From assembly GCA_965366625.1 (NCBI GenBank), contig CBDUGP010000002.1, forward strand, positions 160,520 to 224,519: DNA of 64,000 bases, read 5' to 3'. Shown here piece after piece: positions 63,634 through 64,000 of the stretch. The notes beneath the pieces are model-generated. The model was not told where the DNA came from. It worked only from the letters and a program-made list of their open reading frames with translations, and made no database searches. Within the stretch, counting starts at the first letter, position 1; each line of letters begins with the position of its first letter. Both the position numbers and the translations under genes were made by a program. This stretch comes from JAUIJL01 sp965366625. GTDB lineage: Bacteria; Acidobacteriota; Thermoanaerobaculia; Multivoradales; J023.

Positions 63634-64000
63634 ATGGCTTGGTACAAAGAATGGTTCGGCCAGGAATACCTGGAGCTCTATGCCCATCGCGACGAAGAGG
63701 AAGCCGGTCGACACGTCGACTTCGTCGTCAAACACCTCGAAGGATCGCGTCCCAAGAGGGTGCTCGACCTGGCTTGCGGTGCCGGTCGCCATTCCGCCGC
63801 TTTGCGCAAACGGGGATACAACGTCGTGGGTGTGGATCTGTCCGTCGACCTGTTGGCGACCCCGCCCCGGCAGCCCCAAATCGCCGCTGGGGATATGCGT
63901 GAGCTGCCGTTCGGGGCTCAGAGCTTCGATTGGGTGCTCAATTTCTTCACGTCTTTCGGGTACTTCGAGCGCGAGCGGGAAAATTTCCGGGTGCTCGAGG
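63634..64000 (+). CDS. Class I SAM-dependent methyltransferase, partial (runs off window)
   Basis: 122 complete codons are visible and the frame is open at the edge. MAWYKEWFGQEYLELYAHRD is a typical start. The glycine-rich motif I is VLDLACGAGRHSAAL, followed by NVVGVDLS (acidic end of strand 2), AAGDMRELPF and SFDWVLNFFTSFGYF (motif III). SAM-binding methyltransferase fold; target unknown. The ribosome site is weak. Confidence 0.87.
   Translation, partial: MAWYKEWFGQEYLELYAHRDEEEAGRHVDFVVKHLEGSRPKRVLDLACGAGRHSAALRKRGYNVVGVDLSVDLLATPPRQPQIAAGDMRELPFGAQSFDWVLNFFTSFGYFERERENFRVLE

Noticed and set aside
1..64000. tRNA, rRNA, riboswitch, CRISPR array or IS/prophage.
   Set aside because: Intergenic regions were read for T-arm and anticodon features, repeated spacers and transposase motifs; none found. 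By-eye search could miss unusual RNAs.

Overview
The window reads as a chromosomal segment of an uncultured or poorly characterised Acidobacteriota bacterium, possibly near Thermoanaerobaculia. That placement is inferred from the gene families: three VWA proteins of the acidobacterial VWFA-related type, CRTAC1 (FG-GAP plus ASPIC/UnbV) proteins, many TPR lipoproteins, and a TonB-dependent receptor with an N-terminal carboxypeptidase-regulatory-like domain. The DNA is moderately GC-rich, genes are tightly packed, and ATGA overlaps are frequent. I saw no rRNA, tRNA, prophage, insertion sequence or CRISPR array. A parS-like site lies about 4.5 kb from gyrA, so the segment may be near the replication origin.

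Layout. 1-6.1 kb: the 3' end of gyrA, a TalC-type transaldolase, a CPBP membrane protease, an M20 peptidase, a CYTH protein and a sugar nucleotidyltransferase. 6.1-11.3 kb (minus): an exported VWA-TPR-VWA operon. 11.6-15.2 kb (plus): two coupled TPR genes, the second fused to an SGNH-like domain. 15.4-18.3 kb (minus): the TonB-dependent receptor. 18.8-24.5 kb (plus): a VWA-CRTAC1-TPR operon. 25-28.4 kb: a SWIM-SNF2 helicase, followed by a REP-like palindrome. 28.6-31.3 kb (minus): a hybrid PAS histidine kinase. 31.7-39.6 kb (minus): a four-gene lipoprotein operon, TPR, sulfatase-fold/TPR, CRTAC1, TPR. 40-48.2 kb (plus): an exported serine protease, a frameshifted HExxH/beta-propeller protein, thiI and an M3 peptidase lipoprotein. 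48.5-54.1 kb (minus): pckA, pdxA, a FadL-type porin, and an operon of a RicT-like PSP1 protein with an Hfq-like protein. 54.4-64 kb: a third CRTAC1 protein, purD, pta, mtnA, an amidohydrolase lipoprotein, a small membrane protein, dusB and a truncated methyltransferase.

The most distinctive content is the set of exported VWA/TPR/CRTAC1 proteins. It forms several operons within 33 kb, and every internal junction is a 4-nt overlap. In two separate operons a CRTAC1 lipoprotein is followed immediately by a TPR lipoprotein with a recognisable shared architecture. One operon adds a sulfatase-fold protein with Thr where a sulfatase has Cys or Ser. This looks like a cell-envelope module of unknown function.

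A second theme is at DNA level. At least nine short tandem duplications with units of about 14-18 bp and unrelated sequences lie between 25 and 53.3 kb, in leaders, at gene ends and inside coding regions. All functional statements come from reading motifs by eye; no database search was run.
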